Shown one piece after another: positions 17,335 to 26,170 of a stretch of 64,000 nucleotides of DNA; positions within the stretch are counted from its first letter, which is position 1; every line of letters begins with the position of its first letter. A program made the position numbers and the translations under genes. The DNA comes from Parasphingopyxis algicola (GTDB lineage Bacteria > Pseudomonadota > Alphaproteobacteria > Sphingomonadales > Sphingomonadaceae), in NCBI RefSeq assembly GCF_013378075.1, contig NZ_CP051131.1, forward strand, positions 2,368,501 to 2,432,500, in the 5' to 3' direction. The notes under the pieces were generated by a model that was given only the letters and a program-made list of their open reading frames with translations, did not search any database and was not told the origin of the DNA.

Positions 17335-18167
17335 CGGATCAGTATCTCCCTCAGTTCCGCATCGTCATCGCGCGGGGCGGGCTCGCCGAAAAACAGTTCG
17401 AACGCGACCGCCGCCTGGCCGATGAGCATCTCGAGTCCGTCCACGGTCGCCAGATTCCTTTTCCGCGCCGTCGCCAGCAGGTCGGTTTCGAGCGGCGCAT
17501 AGACGAGATCATAGACGAGCGCGTCGGCGGGCAGCGGATCGAGATCAAGCGGCAGCGGCGGCTGCCCGCTCATGCCGAGCGGGCTTGCATTGACGAGTAG
17601 CGCGGCGGGCGGAAGCGGCGCGTCGAGCGGAAGCGCCTGGCCCTGGAGGCCGAACGCCGTCAACAATCCGGCGGCCTTGAGAGGGGTGCGGTTGAGCAGC
17701 GCGACTTGCGCCACGCCGGCCCGTTTCAGGGCGAAGAGCACGGCGCGCGCCGCGCCGCCCGCGCCGATCACCGCCACCGATGCGCCTTCCAGGTCCATGC
17801 CGGAAATCGGCGCGTAAAAGCCCGCCGCGTCGGTATTGGTTCCGATCAGGGCGCCGTCCTCGTCGCGCAGCACCGTATTGATCGCGCCGATGCTCGCGCG
17901 CAATTCGCCGCGGTCCTCGACATGGTCGAGCGCGGCTTCCTTGTGCGGGATCGTGATGTTGCAGCCGCGCCAGTCGGGATCCCGCTTCCGCCGCGCGAAA
18001 TAGTCGGCGAGACCGTCCGGCGTGACATGGGCCGCGCGATAATCGGCATCGATATCGAGCTTCTCCAGCCAGAATCCGTGGATCGCCGGCGATTTGGAGT
18101 GGGAGATCGGATCGCCGATCACCTCGGCATAGCCCGTCTTGAGCGAAGTCGAAGGGGGCTGGCTCAT
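17331..18167 (-). CDS. aroE: Shikimate dehydrogenase (NADP+)
   Basis: A 278-residue enzyme with the shikimate-binding 'GDPISHSKSPAIHGFWLE' at the N-terminus, catalytic Lys/Asp in 'NITIPHKEAALDHV' and 'NTDAAGFYAP', and the NADP motif 'VAVIGAGGAARAVLFAL'. It reduces 3-dehydroshikimate in aromatic amino acid synthesis. The ATG at 18167 overlaps the maf stop (ATGA), fixing the start. Confidence 0.95.
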   Translation of the reverse strand: MSQPPSTSLKTGYAEVIGDPISHSKSPAIHGFWLEKLDIDADYRAAHVTPDGLADYFARRKRDPDWRGCNITIPHKEAALDHVEDRGELRASIGAINTVLRDEDGALIGTNTDAAGFYAPISGMDLEGASVAVIGAGGAARAVLFALKRAGVAQVALLNRTPLKAAGLLTAFGLQGQALPLDAPLPPAALLVNASPLGMSGQPPLPLDLDPLPADALVYDLVYAPLETDLLATARKRNLATVDGLEMLIGQAAVAFELFFGEPAPRDDDAELREILIR

Positions 18168-18751
18168 TTCGGCATTATCCCGCGCGTGCGCAAATAGTCG
18201 AGCAACGGCAAAAGCGGCAGGCCGAGGATCGTGAAATGACTCCCGTCGATCCGCGCGAAGAGCTGGGCGCCGCGGCCCTCGAGCCGATAACCGCCGGCGC
18301 AACCGCCGATGGCCGGCCATTCGGCATCGAGATAGGTTTCGAGAAACCCGTCGGAAAAATCGCGCATCGCGAGCTTCGCGACGTCGATATGACGCCAGAC
18401 CGGCTTGCCGCCTTCGCAGATCACCGCGGCGCTCGTCTGGCTGTGCGTTTCTCCGCGCAGTGCCGCGAGATGCTCACACGCCTCTTCGCGCGATCCGGCC
18501 TTGTCGAAAATCCGGCCACCCAGCGAGGCGATCTGATCGCAGCCCAGAATCAGCGCTTCGGGAAAGCGGCGCGACAATTTGACCGCCTTAAGCTCGGCGA
18601 GCGCATCGGCGAGATTGCGCGCGGATATCCCGTCGGCGCGCAGCGACGCCTTGGCCGCTTCCTCGTCGACACCGGCGGCCATGGCGTCGAACGGGACGCC
18701 GGCGGCTTCGAGCATCGCGCGCCGCGTGCTGCTTTGCGAGGCGAGGATCAG
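18164..18751 (-). CDS. maf: Maf family nucleotide pyrophosphatase
   Basis: A Maf/YhdE family house-cleaning enzyme that hydrolyses non-canonical or pyrimidine NTPs. The family N-terminus 'ILASQSSTRRAML' is present only if translation starts upstream of the first ATG (18715). The in-frame CTG at 18751 overlaps the ppsR stop (CTGA) and gives a normal 195-residue protein. No ATG, GTG or TTG lies in frame between the ppsR C-terminus and that point. Later motifs 'ALILGCDQIASLGGRIFDK' and 'GCAGGYRLEGRGAQLFARIDG' are standard. Confidence 0.88.
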   Translation of the reverse strand: MILASQSSTRRAMLEAAGVPFDAMAAGVDEEAAKASLRADGISARNLADALAELKAVKLSRRFPEALILGCDQIASLGGRIFDKAGSREEACEHLAALRGETHSQTSAAVICEGGKPVWRHIDVAKLAMRDFSDGFLETYLDAEWPAIGGCAGGYRLEGRGAQLFARIDGSHFTILGLPLLPLLDYLRTRGIMPK

Positions 18752-19599
18752 CTGGGCGATATGGTTTCGTCCGGCTGCATATGGCCGTCCCTGTTCGACC
18801 GGTCGCTGACGATGTTGAGGATCGCGGCCGCACTTTCCTCGATCGAACGACGCGTCACGTCGATCACCGGCCAGTCATTGTCGGCGAAGATCCGGCGCGC
18901 AAACGCGACTTCGGCCTTGACCCGGTCCTGGTCGACATAGTCGGTTTCGGGCGTCTGGTTGAGGCTGAGCAGACGGTTGCGGCGGACCTGGACCAGCCGG
19001 TCCGGGCTTGTCGTCAGCCCGACGATAATCGGATTCCTGAGCCGGTACAGCGTGTCGGGCGGCGGCGATTCCGGCACGAGCGGCACATTGGCGACCTTGT
19101 AACCGCGATTGGCGAGATAGATGCTGGTCGGGGTTTTCGAGGTCCGCGACACGCCGGCGAGCACGATATCCGCGCGGTCCCAGTCTTCCGGCGCGACGCC
19201 GTCATCATGGGCGATCGTATACTGGATCGCCTCGACGCGCTGGAAATAGGCGGCATCGAGCGCATGCTGGCCGCCCGGCCGTTCCTTCGCTTCCATGCCC
19301 AGCAGGCGGGACAGCGCGTCGATCACCGGATCGAGCGCCGAAACCGCCGGCAGCCCCATTGCGCGGCACCGGGTTTCGAGCCGCCGCCGGACATTGTGAT
19401 CGACGAGCGTGTAGAGAACGAGGCCCGGCTGCTTGCCGATATCGTCGAACACGCGATCGACATGGCCTTCGCTCCGGACCATCGGCCAGAAATGCTTGAT
19501 CGTCTCGACATCGTCGAACTGGGCCAGCCCCGCCTTGGCGATGTTCTCCAGGGTTTCGCCGGTCGAGTCCGAGATCAGATGGAGATGGAGCCGGATCAT
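18748..19599 (-). CDS. ppsR: Bifunctional PEP synthase regulatory kinase/phosphorylase (DUF299)
   Basis: A 283-residue DUF299 protein beginning 'HLHLISDSTGETLENIAKAG' and carrying the P-loop-like 'VLAGVSRTSKTPTSIYLANRG'. Members phosphorylate and dephosphorylate PEP synthase or pyruvate phosphate dikinase using ADP and Pi. The gene is divergent from hemE. As I recall it, the Caulobacter gene at the same side of the origin is the DUF299/RP001-type gene, which supports the origin call. Confidence 0.92.
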   Translation of the reverse strand: MIRLHLHLISDSTGETLENIAKAGLAQFDDVETIKHFWPMVRSEGHVDRVFDDIGKQPGLVLYTLVDHNVRRRLETRCRAMGLPAVSALDPVIDALSRLLGMEAKERPGGQHALDAAYFQRVEAIQYTIAHDDGVAPEDWDRADIVLAGVSRTSKTPTSIYLANRGYKVANVPLVPESPPPDTLYRLRNPIIVGLTTSPDRLVQVRRNRLLSLNQTPETDYVDQDRVKAEVAFARRIFADNDWPVIDVTRRSIEESAAAILNIVSDRSNRDGHMQPDETISPS

Positions 19600-19630
19600 G
19601 CGATGCCTGTGTGACGGATTCGGAAGCGGA

Positions 19631-19869
19631 CAAGCCTGTGGACAAGCCTGAAGACGGCGCTAGCGGAACTGTCGGGATACAGGCAAGCCATCAGATCACA
19701 CCCGCAAGGCGAATTTTCCTCCCGCGTGCCATCCACAGGGAATGGAATCCGCACACAGCATGTGAATTACAGGGATAAGGGAATCGACTCCGGAGGGCAG
19801 CGGGATTCAATCATGAGTCAAGCTGTTGGCTTTACCGGCAGGGCCGATTAAACCCCGTTACCAAGCCTG
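19631..19869 (+). repeat. Three copies of CAAGCCTG in the origin region
   Basis: Exact copies at 19631-19638, 19643-19650 and 19862-19869. The first two are 12 bp apart and flank the DnaA-box-like TGTGGACAA, which they partly overlap. They may be part of extended DnaA sites or bind another origin protein. Confidence 0.5.
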
Positions 19870-19888
19870 CAACTGACTCCATCCATCT

Positions 19889-19910
19889 AATAATTATATA
19901 AGTATATATA
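19889..19910. other. A+T-rich tract, candidate DNA unwinding element
   Basis: Apart from a single G at 19902, the 22 bases consist only of A and T, in a chromosome that is clearly GC-rich, directly before the hemE GTG. Such tracts next to DnaA boxes are the usual site of initial melting. It could also serve as a hemE promoter -10 region (TATATA). Confidence 0.6.
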
Positions 19911-20969
19911 GTGATAGAAGAGCCTCTCGAAGCGTCGGACACCCGGCAAACGGATAAGAAATTGCTGGACGTCCTGCGCGGCGGGCGGGCGGATCCACCT
20001 CCCGTCTGGCTGATGCGTCAGGCCGGCCGGTACCTTCCCGAATATCGCGCACTGCGCGCCGAAAAGGGCGGCTTTCTCGATCTCGTTCATGACAGCGAAG
20101 CGGCAGCCGAGGTCACCCTGCAACCGATCAAGCGCTTCGGGTTCGACGGGGCGATCCTCTTTTCCGACATTCTCGTCATCCCGCATGCGTTGGGCCAGGA
20201 CCTGCGCTTCGTGGCCGGAGAGGGCCCGCGACTCTCGCCGCCGCTGGTCGATAGCGCGCTTGCCGCACTCGAAACGGCGCCCGAGCGCCTGGACCCGGTC
20301 TACAGAACGGTCGCCCTGGTTGCCGAAGCCCTGCCGCCCGCAACGACCTTTCTCGGCTTTGCCGGCAGCCCCTGGACCGTGGCGACCTATATGGTCGCGG
20401 GGCAGGGCAGCCGCGACCAGGGCGAGACCCGGCGCATGGCCTATGGCGATCCGGAGGCGTTCGGCGCGATCATCGATGCGATCGCCGACAGCACGATCGA
20501 ATATCTCGGCAGGCAGATCGATGCCGGGGTCGATGCGGTCCAGCTGTTCGACAGCTGGTCGGGAAGCCTGTCGCCGGCCCAGTTCGAACAATGGGTGATC
20601 GGGCCGACCGAGACAATCGTGTCCGCCCTGCGCGCCCGCCATCCCGATACGCCGATCATCGGTTTTCCCAAGGGCGCGGGCGAAAAACTGCCGGCCTATG
20701 CGCGCGAAACCCGTGTCGATGCGCTCGGCCTCGACGAGACGATCGATCCCGAATGGGCGGCGGAGGCCTTGCCGTCCGATCTTCCGGTGCAGGGCAATCT
20801 CGATCCGCTGGCGCTGATCGCCGGCGGCGAGCGGCTCGATCATGCCATCGACCGGATAAAAAGGGCTTTCGCCGGCCGCCCGCATGTGTTCAATCTGGGC
20901 CATGGAATTCTGCCCGACACCCCGATCGCCCATGTCGAGCATCTGCTGGCGCGGGTGCGCGAAGGATAG
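19911..20969 (+). CDS. hemE: Uroporphyrinogen III decarboxylase
   Basis: A 352-residue enzyme with the substrate-pocket motif 'PVWLMRQAGRYLPEYR' near residue 32, the catalytic Asp region 'AILFSDILVIPHALG', 'FAGSPWTVATYMVAGQGS', and the C-terminal 'FNLGHGILPDTP'. It converts uroporphyrinogen III to coproporphyrinogen III in haem synthesis. The GTG at 19911 follows an A+T-only tract with no Shine-Dalgarno sequence, so the message may be nearly leaderless; the first ~16 residues precede the conserved domain. hemJ follows 3 bp later. Confidence 0.95.
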   Translation: MIEEPLEASDTRQTDKKLLDVLRGGRADPPPVWLMRQAGRYLPEYRALRAEKGGFLDLVHDSEAAAEVTLQPIKRFGFDGAILFSDILVIPHALGQDLRFVAGEGPRLSPPLVDSALAALETAPERLDPVYRTVALVAEALPPATTFLGFAGSPWTVATYMVAGQGSRDQGETRRMAYGDPEAFGAIIDAIADSTIEYLGRQIDAGVDAVQLFDSWSGSLSPAQFEQWVIGPTETIVSALRARHPDTPIIGFPKGAGEKLPAYARETRVDALGLDETIDPEWAAEALPSDLPVQGNLDPLALIAGGERLDHAIDRIKRAFAGRPHVFNLGHGILPDTPIAHVEHLLARVREG

Positions 20970-20972
20970 GCG

Positions 20973-21416
20973 ATGACGGAAGTCCTGACGCTTGCCTATC
21001 CCTGGCTAAGGGCCGCGCATATCATCTTCGTGATCTTCTGGATGGCGGGCCTGTTCATGCTGCCGCGCTTCTTCGTCTATCATCAGGAAGCGCCCGAGGG
21101 GTCGGAGGAGGCAAGCCGCTGGATCGAGCGCGAGGATAAGCTGGCGACGATCATCCTGAACCCCTCGATGCTGATCGTCTGGGTGCTTGGGCTGACGCTG
21201 GCCTATTATCTCAATATCTGGAGCCAGCCCTGGTTTCACGCGAAGCTCTTCTTCGTGATCGCGCTGTCCGGCTATCAGGGCTGGCTGATGGCCTATCGCA
21301 AGAAGCTCGCGCGCGGCGAACGCCCGCTCTCGGGCAAGCGGCTCCGCATGCTCAACGAAGTGCCCGGAATTGCCGTGGCCGTGATCGTGATACTGGTCAT
21401 CGTTCGGCCCTTCTGA
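20973..21416 (+). CDS. hemJ: Protoporphyrinogen IX oxidase HemJ
   Basis: A 147-residue inner-membrane protein with about four transmembrane helices. Conserved His residues lie in 'LRAAHIIFVIFWMAGLFMLPR', and 'LARGERPLSGKRLRMLNEVP' is the UPF0093/HemJ signature. It oxidises protoporphyrinogen IX to protoporphyrin IX. It follows hemE directly, forming a two-gene haem operon. Confidence 0.93.
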   Translation: MTEVLTLAYPWLRAAHIIFVIFWMAGLFMLPRFFVYHQEAPEGSEEASRWIEREDKLATIILNPSMLIVWVLGLTLAYYLNIWSQPWFHAKLFFVIALSGYQGWLMAYRKKLARGERPLSGKRLRMLNEVPGIAVAVIVILVIVRPF

Positions 21417-21577
21417 CGCTCGGTCGGGCGCCGCTTTGTCTTGACTTGACCGGCATCGCTCCCTAATTCGCACGGCAAGCAACCGCCGCCCTTCCTTGCG
21501 CGGCGCGACACTTTTCCGGCGCATCTTTCTCAGGCACCGACGCTTTTCCAAATTCTATTTTCCGCCAGGAATCCATT

Positions 21578-22834
21578 ATGCATCTCAAAGACTTGAAACA
21601 GAAGAAGCCGGCCGAGCTGGTCAAGATGGCCGAGGATCTCGGCGTCGAGGGCGCCTCGACCCTGCGCAAGCAGGACCTGCTGTTCGGCATTCTCAAGGCC
21701 GAGAGCGAGAATGGCGAACAGATCATGGGCATGGGCACGATCGAAGTGCTGCCCGACGGCTTCGGTTTCCTCAGAAGCCCCGAAGCGAATTACCTCGCCG
21801 GCCCCGACGATATCTACGTCTCGCCCAACCAGGTCCGCAAGTTCGGCCTCAGGACGGGCGACACCGTCGAAGGCGAAATTCGCGGGCCCAAGGACGGCGA
21901 GCGCTATTTCGCGCTGACCAAGGTCACCGAGATCAATTTCGACGATCCCGAATATCTGCGCACGCGCGTCAATTTCGACAATCTGACGCCGCTCTATCCC
22001 GACGAAAAACTGACGCTCGACAGCGACGACCCGACGATCAAGGACAAGTCGGCGCGCGTCATCGACATCATTTCGCCGCAGGGCAAGGGCCAGCGCGCGC
22101 TGATCGTCGCGCCGCCGCGCACCGGTAAGACCGTGCTGCTGCAGAACATCGCCAAGGCGATCACCGACAACCATCCCGAAGTCTATCTGATCGTGCTGCT
22201 GATCGACGAGCGGCCCGAGGAAGTCACCGACATGCAGCGCTCGGTCAATGGCGAGGTCATCTCCTCGACCTTCGACGAACCGGCCCAGCGCCACGTCCAG
22301 GTTGCCGAAATGGTGATCGAAAAGGCCAAGCGCCTCGTCGAGCACAAGAAGGACGTGGTGATCCTGCTCGACTCGATCACGCGTCTCGGCCGTGCCTACA
22401 ACACCGTCGTGCCGAGCTCGGGCAAGGTGCTGACCGGCGGTGTCGACGCCAACGCTTTGCAGCGGCCCAAGCGCTTCTTCGGCGCCGCACGCAATATCGA
22501 GGAGGGCGGTTCACTCTCGATCATCGCGACTGCGCTGATCGACACCGGCAGCCGGATGGACGAGGTTATCTTCGAAGAGTTCAAGGGCACCGGCAACTCG
22601 GAAATCGTGCTCGACCGCAAAGTCTCCGACAAGCGCATCTTCCCGGCGCTCGATGTCGGCAAGTCCGGCACGCGCAAGGAGGAACTGCTCGTCGACAAGG
22701 ACAATCTCGCCAAGATGTGGGTCTTGCGCCGCATCCTCATGCAGATGGGCACCGTCGACGCGATGGAGTTCCTGCTCGACAAGATGAAGGATTCGAAGAC
22801 CAACGAGGATTTCTTCGACTCGATGAACCAGTAG
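21578..22834 (+). CDS. rho: Transcription termination factor Rho
   Basis: The 418-residue product is a standard Rho. The N-terminal helical domain starts '[21 protein letters not shown]', the cold-shock RNA-binding fold is '[21 protein letters not shown]', Walker A is '[17 protein letters not shown]', Walker B is '[16 protein letters not shown]', and the Q-loop/R-loop and arginine finger region '[20 protein letters not shown]' is intact. It is preceded by a 160-bp leader with no obvious gene, consistent with autoregulation known for rho. Confidence 0.97.
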   Translation: MHLKDLKQKKPAELVKMAEDLGVEGASTLRKQDLLFGILKAESENGEQIMGMGTIEVLPDGFGFLRSPEANYLAGPDDIYVSPNQVRKFGLRTGDTVEGEIRGPKDGERYFALTKVTEINFDDPEYLRTRVNFDNLTPLYPDEKLTLDSDDPTIKDKSARVIDIISPQGKGQRALIVAPPRTGKTVLLQNIAKAITDNHPEVYLIVLLIDERPEEVTDMQRSVNGEVISSTFDEPAQRHVQVAEMVIEKAKRLVEHKKDVVILLDSITRLGRAYNTVVPSSGKVLTGGVDANALQRPKRFFGAARNIEEGGSLSIIATALIDTGSRMDEVIFEEFKGTGNSEIVLDRKVSDKRIFPALDVGKSGTRKEELLVDKDNLAKMWVLRRILMQMGTVDAMEFLLDKMKDSKTNEDFFDSMNQ

Positions 22835-22858
22835 GACGAACGGAACGTTGTCCGACCG

Positions 22859-23593
22859 ATGATCGATCTCTTCTCCCTCATCCATATCGCCAGCGACGCG
22901 GCGCAGGGCGGACTCGGGTCGCCGGCCGAGATCTGGCGGGCGATCATCCACGACTTTTCCAATCTGAACGAGCCTGCGGCCATGGCGGCGTTCGGCCAGG
23001 TCGTGTTGATCGATCTCGTCTTCGCCGCGGACAATGCAATCGTCGTCGGCGCGCTGGCGGGCGGTCTGCCCGCCGAGCAGCGGCGCAAGGTCATCCTGAT
23101 CGGTATCGGCGCAGCGCTCGTGCTGCGCATCTTCTTCGCGCTGATCGTCAGCGTGCTGCTCGGCATCGTCGGGCTAATCCTCGCGGGCGGCCTGCTGCTG
23201 CTCTGGGTGGCCTGGAAATTCTGGCGCGAGCTTCGGCATGAAGGCGAGTCCGCAGGCTCCGTGGAAATCGAGGGCGACGAGCATTCGGGTCTGAAACCGG
23301 CGCGCAGCTTCTGGGGCGCGGTCTGGGCGGTGACGGCGGCGGACGTCTCGATGAGCCTCGACAATGTGCTCGGCGTGGCCGGCGCGGCGCGCGAACATCC
23401 GGGCATTCTCGTCATCGGCCTCTTTTTGTCGGTGGCGCTGATGGGCCTCGCGGCGAATATCATCGCCCGCTATATAGAGCGCTACAAGTGGATCGCCTAT
23501 ATCGGCCTGCTGGTCATCCTCTGGGTCGCCGTCCGGATGATCTATGAAGGCACCATCGATCCCGAGATCGGGTTGATGACGCTGTTCGGTTAA
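22859..23593 (+). CDS. TerC family integral membrane protein (YjbE/YkoY type)
   Basis: A 244-residue protein with about seven transmembrane helices. The two acidic TerC motifs are 'VVLIDLVFAADNAIVVG' near residue 50 and 'VTAADVSMSLDNVLGVAG' near residue 160. Members export Mn2+ or insert metal into exoenzymes. No yybP-ykoY riboswitch can fit in the 24-bp gap to rho. Confidence 0.9.
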   Translation: MIDLFSLIHIASDAAQGGLGSPAEIWRAIIHDFSNLNEPAAMAAFGQVVLIDLVFAADNAIVVGALAGGLPAEQRRKVILIGIGAALVLRIFFALIVSVLLGIVGLILAGGLLLLWVAWKFWRELRHEGESAGSVEIEGDEHSGLKPARSFWGAVWAVTAADVSMSLDNVLGVAGAAREHPGILVIGLFLSVALMGLAANIIARYIERYKWIAYIGLLVILWVAVRMIYEGTIDPEIGLMTLFG

Positions 23594-24480
23594 GTCGGCT
23601 CACGCGCGATCAGCAACCGGTTGCGCGGATAATCGATGATGAAGCGCCGGTCGGCGAGGACGTCGGCGCTCAACAGCATGGCCGGGCCGTCGCCGATTTC
23701 CAGCGTATCGAACACCGCGAGGTCGGTGATTCCGACGCGCGAACTGCCGAACGCCATATCGCCGATCCGGAACCGGCTGATCTCGAGCTGGTTCATGTCC
23801 TGAACATGGCCCGATGCGCCGGTGATCGGCTCGCGGGATTCGCTGTCCGGGAAAAGGCGCAGACCCAGTCGCCGGGCCGCCTCGTGATTGACGATGTTCT
23901 GGACGGCGCCGGTATCGAACAGCGCCGGCATCCGGACACGCCCGATCGAGACCGGAAGGATCAGCAGACCGTCGGCGCGTTCGTGGAACGGGACGATGAC
24001 CCAACTGCTTGCGCTCCGCGTGAAATCGGCGCGCCGGTCGAACAGGCGCAACCGCCGGGCCGGCAGATCGAACTCCACGACATGCTGCCGCAATATATCG
24101 GCGCCGATCAGTCCGTCCGCCTCGACCGGCGCGGCGAGGCGCGGAAAGCTGTAGGCGCCGAGCTTGCGATATTCGCGCTCTCCGAGCCGCAGGCTGCCGA
24201 GTTCGAAATATTCGATGGGACTGTTGCCCGTGGCGCCCGCCAGTTCGGCCGGCTCGCCACGGCCTTCGAGGCCGAGCCGCAGGATCGTCTGGTCTGTCAG
24301 CACCGTCTCGCTGGCGGCGGTGTCGACGATGAAGCGCGCGTCGACCGTGCCGTTGAGCGTCACCTCGACCTGGGGCAGGCCCAGCCAGGGCGTCGCGACC
24401 GCCAGGCTCGTCACCCGCTGCGCGGGGCTGGCAGTGGCAACGCAGATAGCCAGAATCAGGACGAACAAACGCATTACCAT
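23590..24480 (-). CDS. Secreted retropepsin-like aspartyl protease with two domains
   Basis: The product of about 296 residues has a signal peptide ending near Ser-Pro-Ala-Gln. Two pepsin-like half-domains are visible: 'ARFIVDTAASETVL' (Asp-Thr-Ala) and 'MPALFDTGAVQNIVN' (Asp-Thr-Gly), each followed by a hydrophobic 'LIGADIL' or 'LLSADVL' strand. It is inferred to be a periplasmic aspartic peptidase. Starts at 24480 and 24474 are both plausible. It converges on the TerC gene with a 4-bp overlap. Confidence 0.85.
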   Translation of the reverse strand: MVMRLFVLILAICVATASPAQRVTSLAVATPWLGLPQVEVTLNGTVDARFIVDTAASETVLTDQTILRLGLEGRGEPAELAGATGNSPIEYFELGSLRLGEREYRKLGAYSFPRLAAPVEADGLIGADILRQHVVEFDLPARRLRLFDRRADFTRSASSWVIVPFHERADGLLILPVSIGRVRMPALFDTGAVQNIVNHEAARRLGLRLFPDSESREPITGASGHVQDMNQLEISRFRIGDMAFGSSRVGITDLAVFDTLEIGDGPAMLLSADVLADRRFIIDYPRNRLLIAREPT

Positions 24481-24536
24481 GGCGGTTGAGTGCGGCCGGA
24501 CGCGTGAATAGCCGTTGAATGACAAGGGTTAACCCG

Positions 24537-24935
24537 TCAGCCCGCTTGTTTTTCGAGCTGTGCCGCCATCATCTTCCAGAGCATGTTGATCGCTTTCAGC
24601 GGGCGGACCATGACCTTGAAATCGTCGATCAATCCGTTCGCGTTCCAGTGGATGATATCGATGCCGTTGATATGGATCCCGTCCAGTTCTGCGGTGAATT
24701 CGAGCATCGCATCGTCGCCGTCGACGATCGTCCGGACATATTCGAACGAACCATTGCCGAACACCGTATCGGCCGCGCTCAGATAGGCAGTCGTGAGTTC
24801 GATGCCTTCTTGCGGCGTATGGACGACAGGCGAATGGAAAGTCGCGTCCTCGGCCAATAGCGGGCGGAGGCTATCGACGCTCCGGTCGCCCTCCATATGA
24901 TCGAGCCAGCGTTGCAAGCGGGGATCGGCGCTCAT
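24537..24935 (-). CDS. SnoaL-like (NTF2-fold) protein
   Basis: The 132-residue product has the cone-fold pattern of SnoaL/NTF2 proteins: an N-terminal helix 'LQRWLDHMEG', 'LLAEDATFHSPV', 'FEYVRTIVDGDDAMLEFTAEL' and 'GIDIIHWNANGLIDDFKVMVRPL'. It starts inside the stop of the dienelactone hydrolase gene (4-bp overlap), so it is co-translated with it. Substrate unknown. Confidence 0.82.
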   Translation of the reverse strand: MSADPRLQRWLDHMEGDRSVDSLRPLLAEDATFHSPVVHTPQEGIELTTAYLSAADTVFGNGSFEYVRTIVDGDDAMLEFTAELDGIHINGIDIIHWNANGLIDDFKVMVRPLKAINMLWKMMAAQLEKQAG

Positions 24936-25639
24936 CTAAGATTGTCCGCGAAGAAGGATTCGGTGCGGCTGTCGGCAAGTTTGGCCGCCTCGTCGTTCCG
25001 GCGATTGCCGAATTCGGTCGCGAAGCCGTGATCGAGCCCTTCATAATCGTGCAGGGTGACCTTCGGATGATCGTCGAGGCCTTCATGCATCGCCGCTTGC
25101 GCTTCGGCGGGGACGAAACCGTCGGCGGTCGGGATGTGCAGCATCACCGGATGCGCGATCGCGTGTTTCTCGCCGAGCAGCCCGTCGATGCCGACGCCAT
25201 AATAGCCGACGCTCGCATCGATATCGGTGCGGGCCGCGGTCATGAAGGCGAGCCGGCCGCCGAGGCAATAGCCGACGCAGCCAACCTTGGCGCGCGTCTC
25301 GCCGCCAATCTCGTCGCGCGCCGCATGGATCGTGGCTTCGATATCGCGCACGCCCTGGTCCTGGTTGAACTGACCCATCAGATCGAGCGCGGCCTGGAAC
25401 TCGCTCTCGACATCTGGATCGAGCTCGACGCCGGGCTTCAGCCGCCAGAAAAGATCGGGCGCGAGGGCGAGATAGCCGTGGCTCGCCCAATGATCGCATT
25501 TGGCGCGAATGCCCGCATTAACGCCGAAAATCTCCTGGATGACGATGATGGCCGCCTTCGCCTCGCCCTCCGGCGCGGCGCGATAGGCACCGAACATCTC
25601 GCCGCCGCTCAAAGTCGGGATTTTGGTCATGCTGCCCAT
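24932..25639 (-). CDS. Dienelactone hydrolase family protein
   Basis: A 235-residue alpha/beta hydrolase with the nucleophile Cys in 'VGCVGYCLGGRLAFMTA', Glu in 'IVIQEIFGVNAGI', and the late His in 'EGLDHGFATEFGNRR'. The ATG at 25639 is chosen for AGGAGG 7 bp upstream, and it overlaps the ogt stop by 13 bp. A role in hydrolysing lactones or esters is likely, but the true substrate cannot be read from sequence. Confidence 0.9.
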   Translation of the reverse strand: MGSMTKIPTLSGGEMFGAYRAAPEGEAKAAIIVIQEIFGVNAGIRAKCDHWASHGYLALAPDLFWRLKPGVELDPDVESEFQAALDLMGQFNQDQGVRDIEATIHAARDEIGGETRAKVGCVGYCLGGRLAFMTAARTDIDASVGYYGVGIDGLLGEKHAIAHPVMLHIPTADGFVPAEAQAAMHEGLDDHPKVTLHDYEGLDHGFATEFGNRRNDEAAKLADSRTESFFADNLR

Positions 25640-26103
25640 TGGCTGGCCTCCTGCTTGTTCTCGTGGGTCAAAAGAAAACGCTTGGTCGATATGCCCGCGC
25701 CGCCCGAATAATAGCCGATCTTTCCGCCTGCGGCGATCACGCGATGGCAGGGCACGACCAGCGGCAAGGGATTGTGGCTGCACACCCGGCCGATCGCGCG
25801 GGGGCCGGAATCGGCGCGGCGCGCGACCTCGCCATAGCTTTGTGCCTCGCCATAGGGGATCGCTATGACGGCGGCGCGCAATTCGTCGCCGCGCCTGGTC
25901 GAGGCGGGCGCGAGCGGAAGGTCGAATTGCCGCAGATCGCCGGCGAAATAGGCATTGAGTTGGCGGGCGGCTTCCTTGAGCAGCGGATGCTCGGTCGTAT
26001 CGGGCTCGGCCGATGCGCCGAGCATGTCGACCGACACCAGCGCATCATCGCTGGCCGAGAGCGCGATGACGCCGATCGGACTGGCAATGATATGGCAGGT
26101 CAT
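25627..26103 (-). CDS. ogt: Methylated-DNA-protein-cysteine methyltransferase
   Basis: The 158-residue product has the methyl-acceptor Cys in 'PLVVPCHRVIAAGGKIGYYSGG' and the DNA-binding 'IPYGEAQSYGEVARRADSGPRAIGRVC'. It repairs O6-alkylguanine by irreversible transfer to Cys. Start at 26103 (Met-Thr-Cys-His) fits the family; in-frame ATGs at 26121 and 26142 are possible. It heads a three-gene minus-strand operon. Confidence 0.93.
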   Translation of the reverse strand: MTCHIIASPIGVIALSASDDALVSVDMLGASAEPDTTEHPLLKEAARQLNAYFAGDLRQFDLPLAPASTRRGDELRAAVIAIPYGEAQSYGEVARRADSGPRAIGRVCSHNPLPLVVPCHRVIAAGGKIGYYSGGAGISTKRFLLTHENKQEASQWAA

Positions 26104-26170
26104 GGACGGGGTTTCGCGCATTGCGTATGGAAAGGCCAGCATTTTGCGGCCAGCAGCTGAGGAGCGCCCC

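Larger units (their letters stand above)
19600..19910. other. oriC: Proposed chromosomal replication origin (oriC) region
   Basis: This 311-bp non-coding gap between divergent ppsR and hemE matches the known origin position in Caulobacter. It has TGTGGACAA at 19637-19645 (one mismatch to the DnaA box TTATCCACA read in reverse), CCATCCACA at 19729-19737 (two mismatches), and a weak TTATCCCTG match read in reverse around 19771-19779. Seven GANTC sites start at 19617, 19745, 19781, 19786, 19804, 19815 and 19875. An A+T-only tract adjoins hemE. Genes on both sides mostly read outward. The exact limits are inferred. Confidence 0.72.

Noticed and set aside
19840-19875. CtrA-like site TTAA-N6-TTAC in the origin gap
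   Set aside because: The spacing and the second half-site do not match the TTAA-N7-TTAA consensus closely enough.
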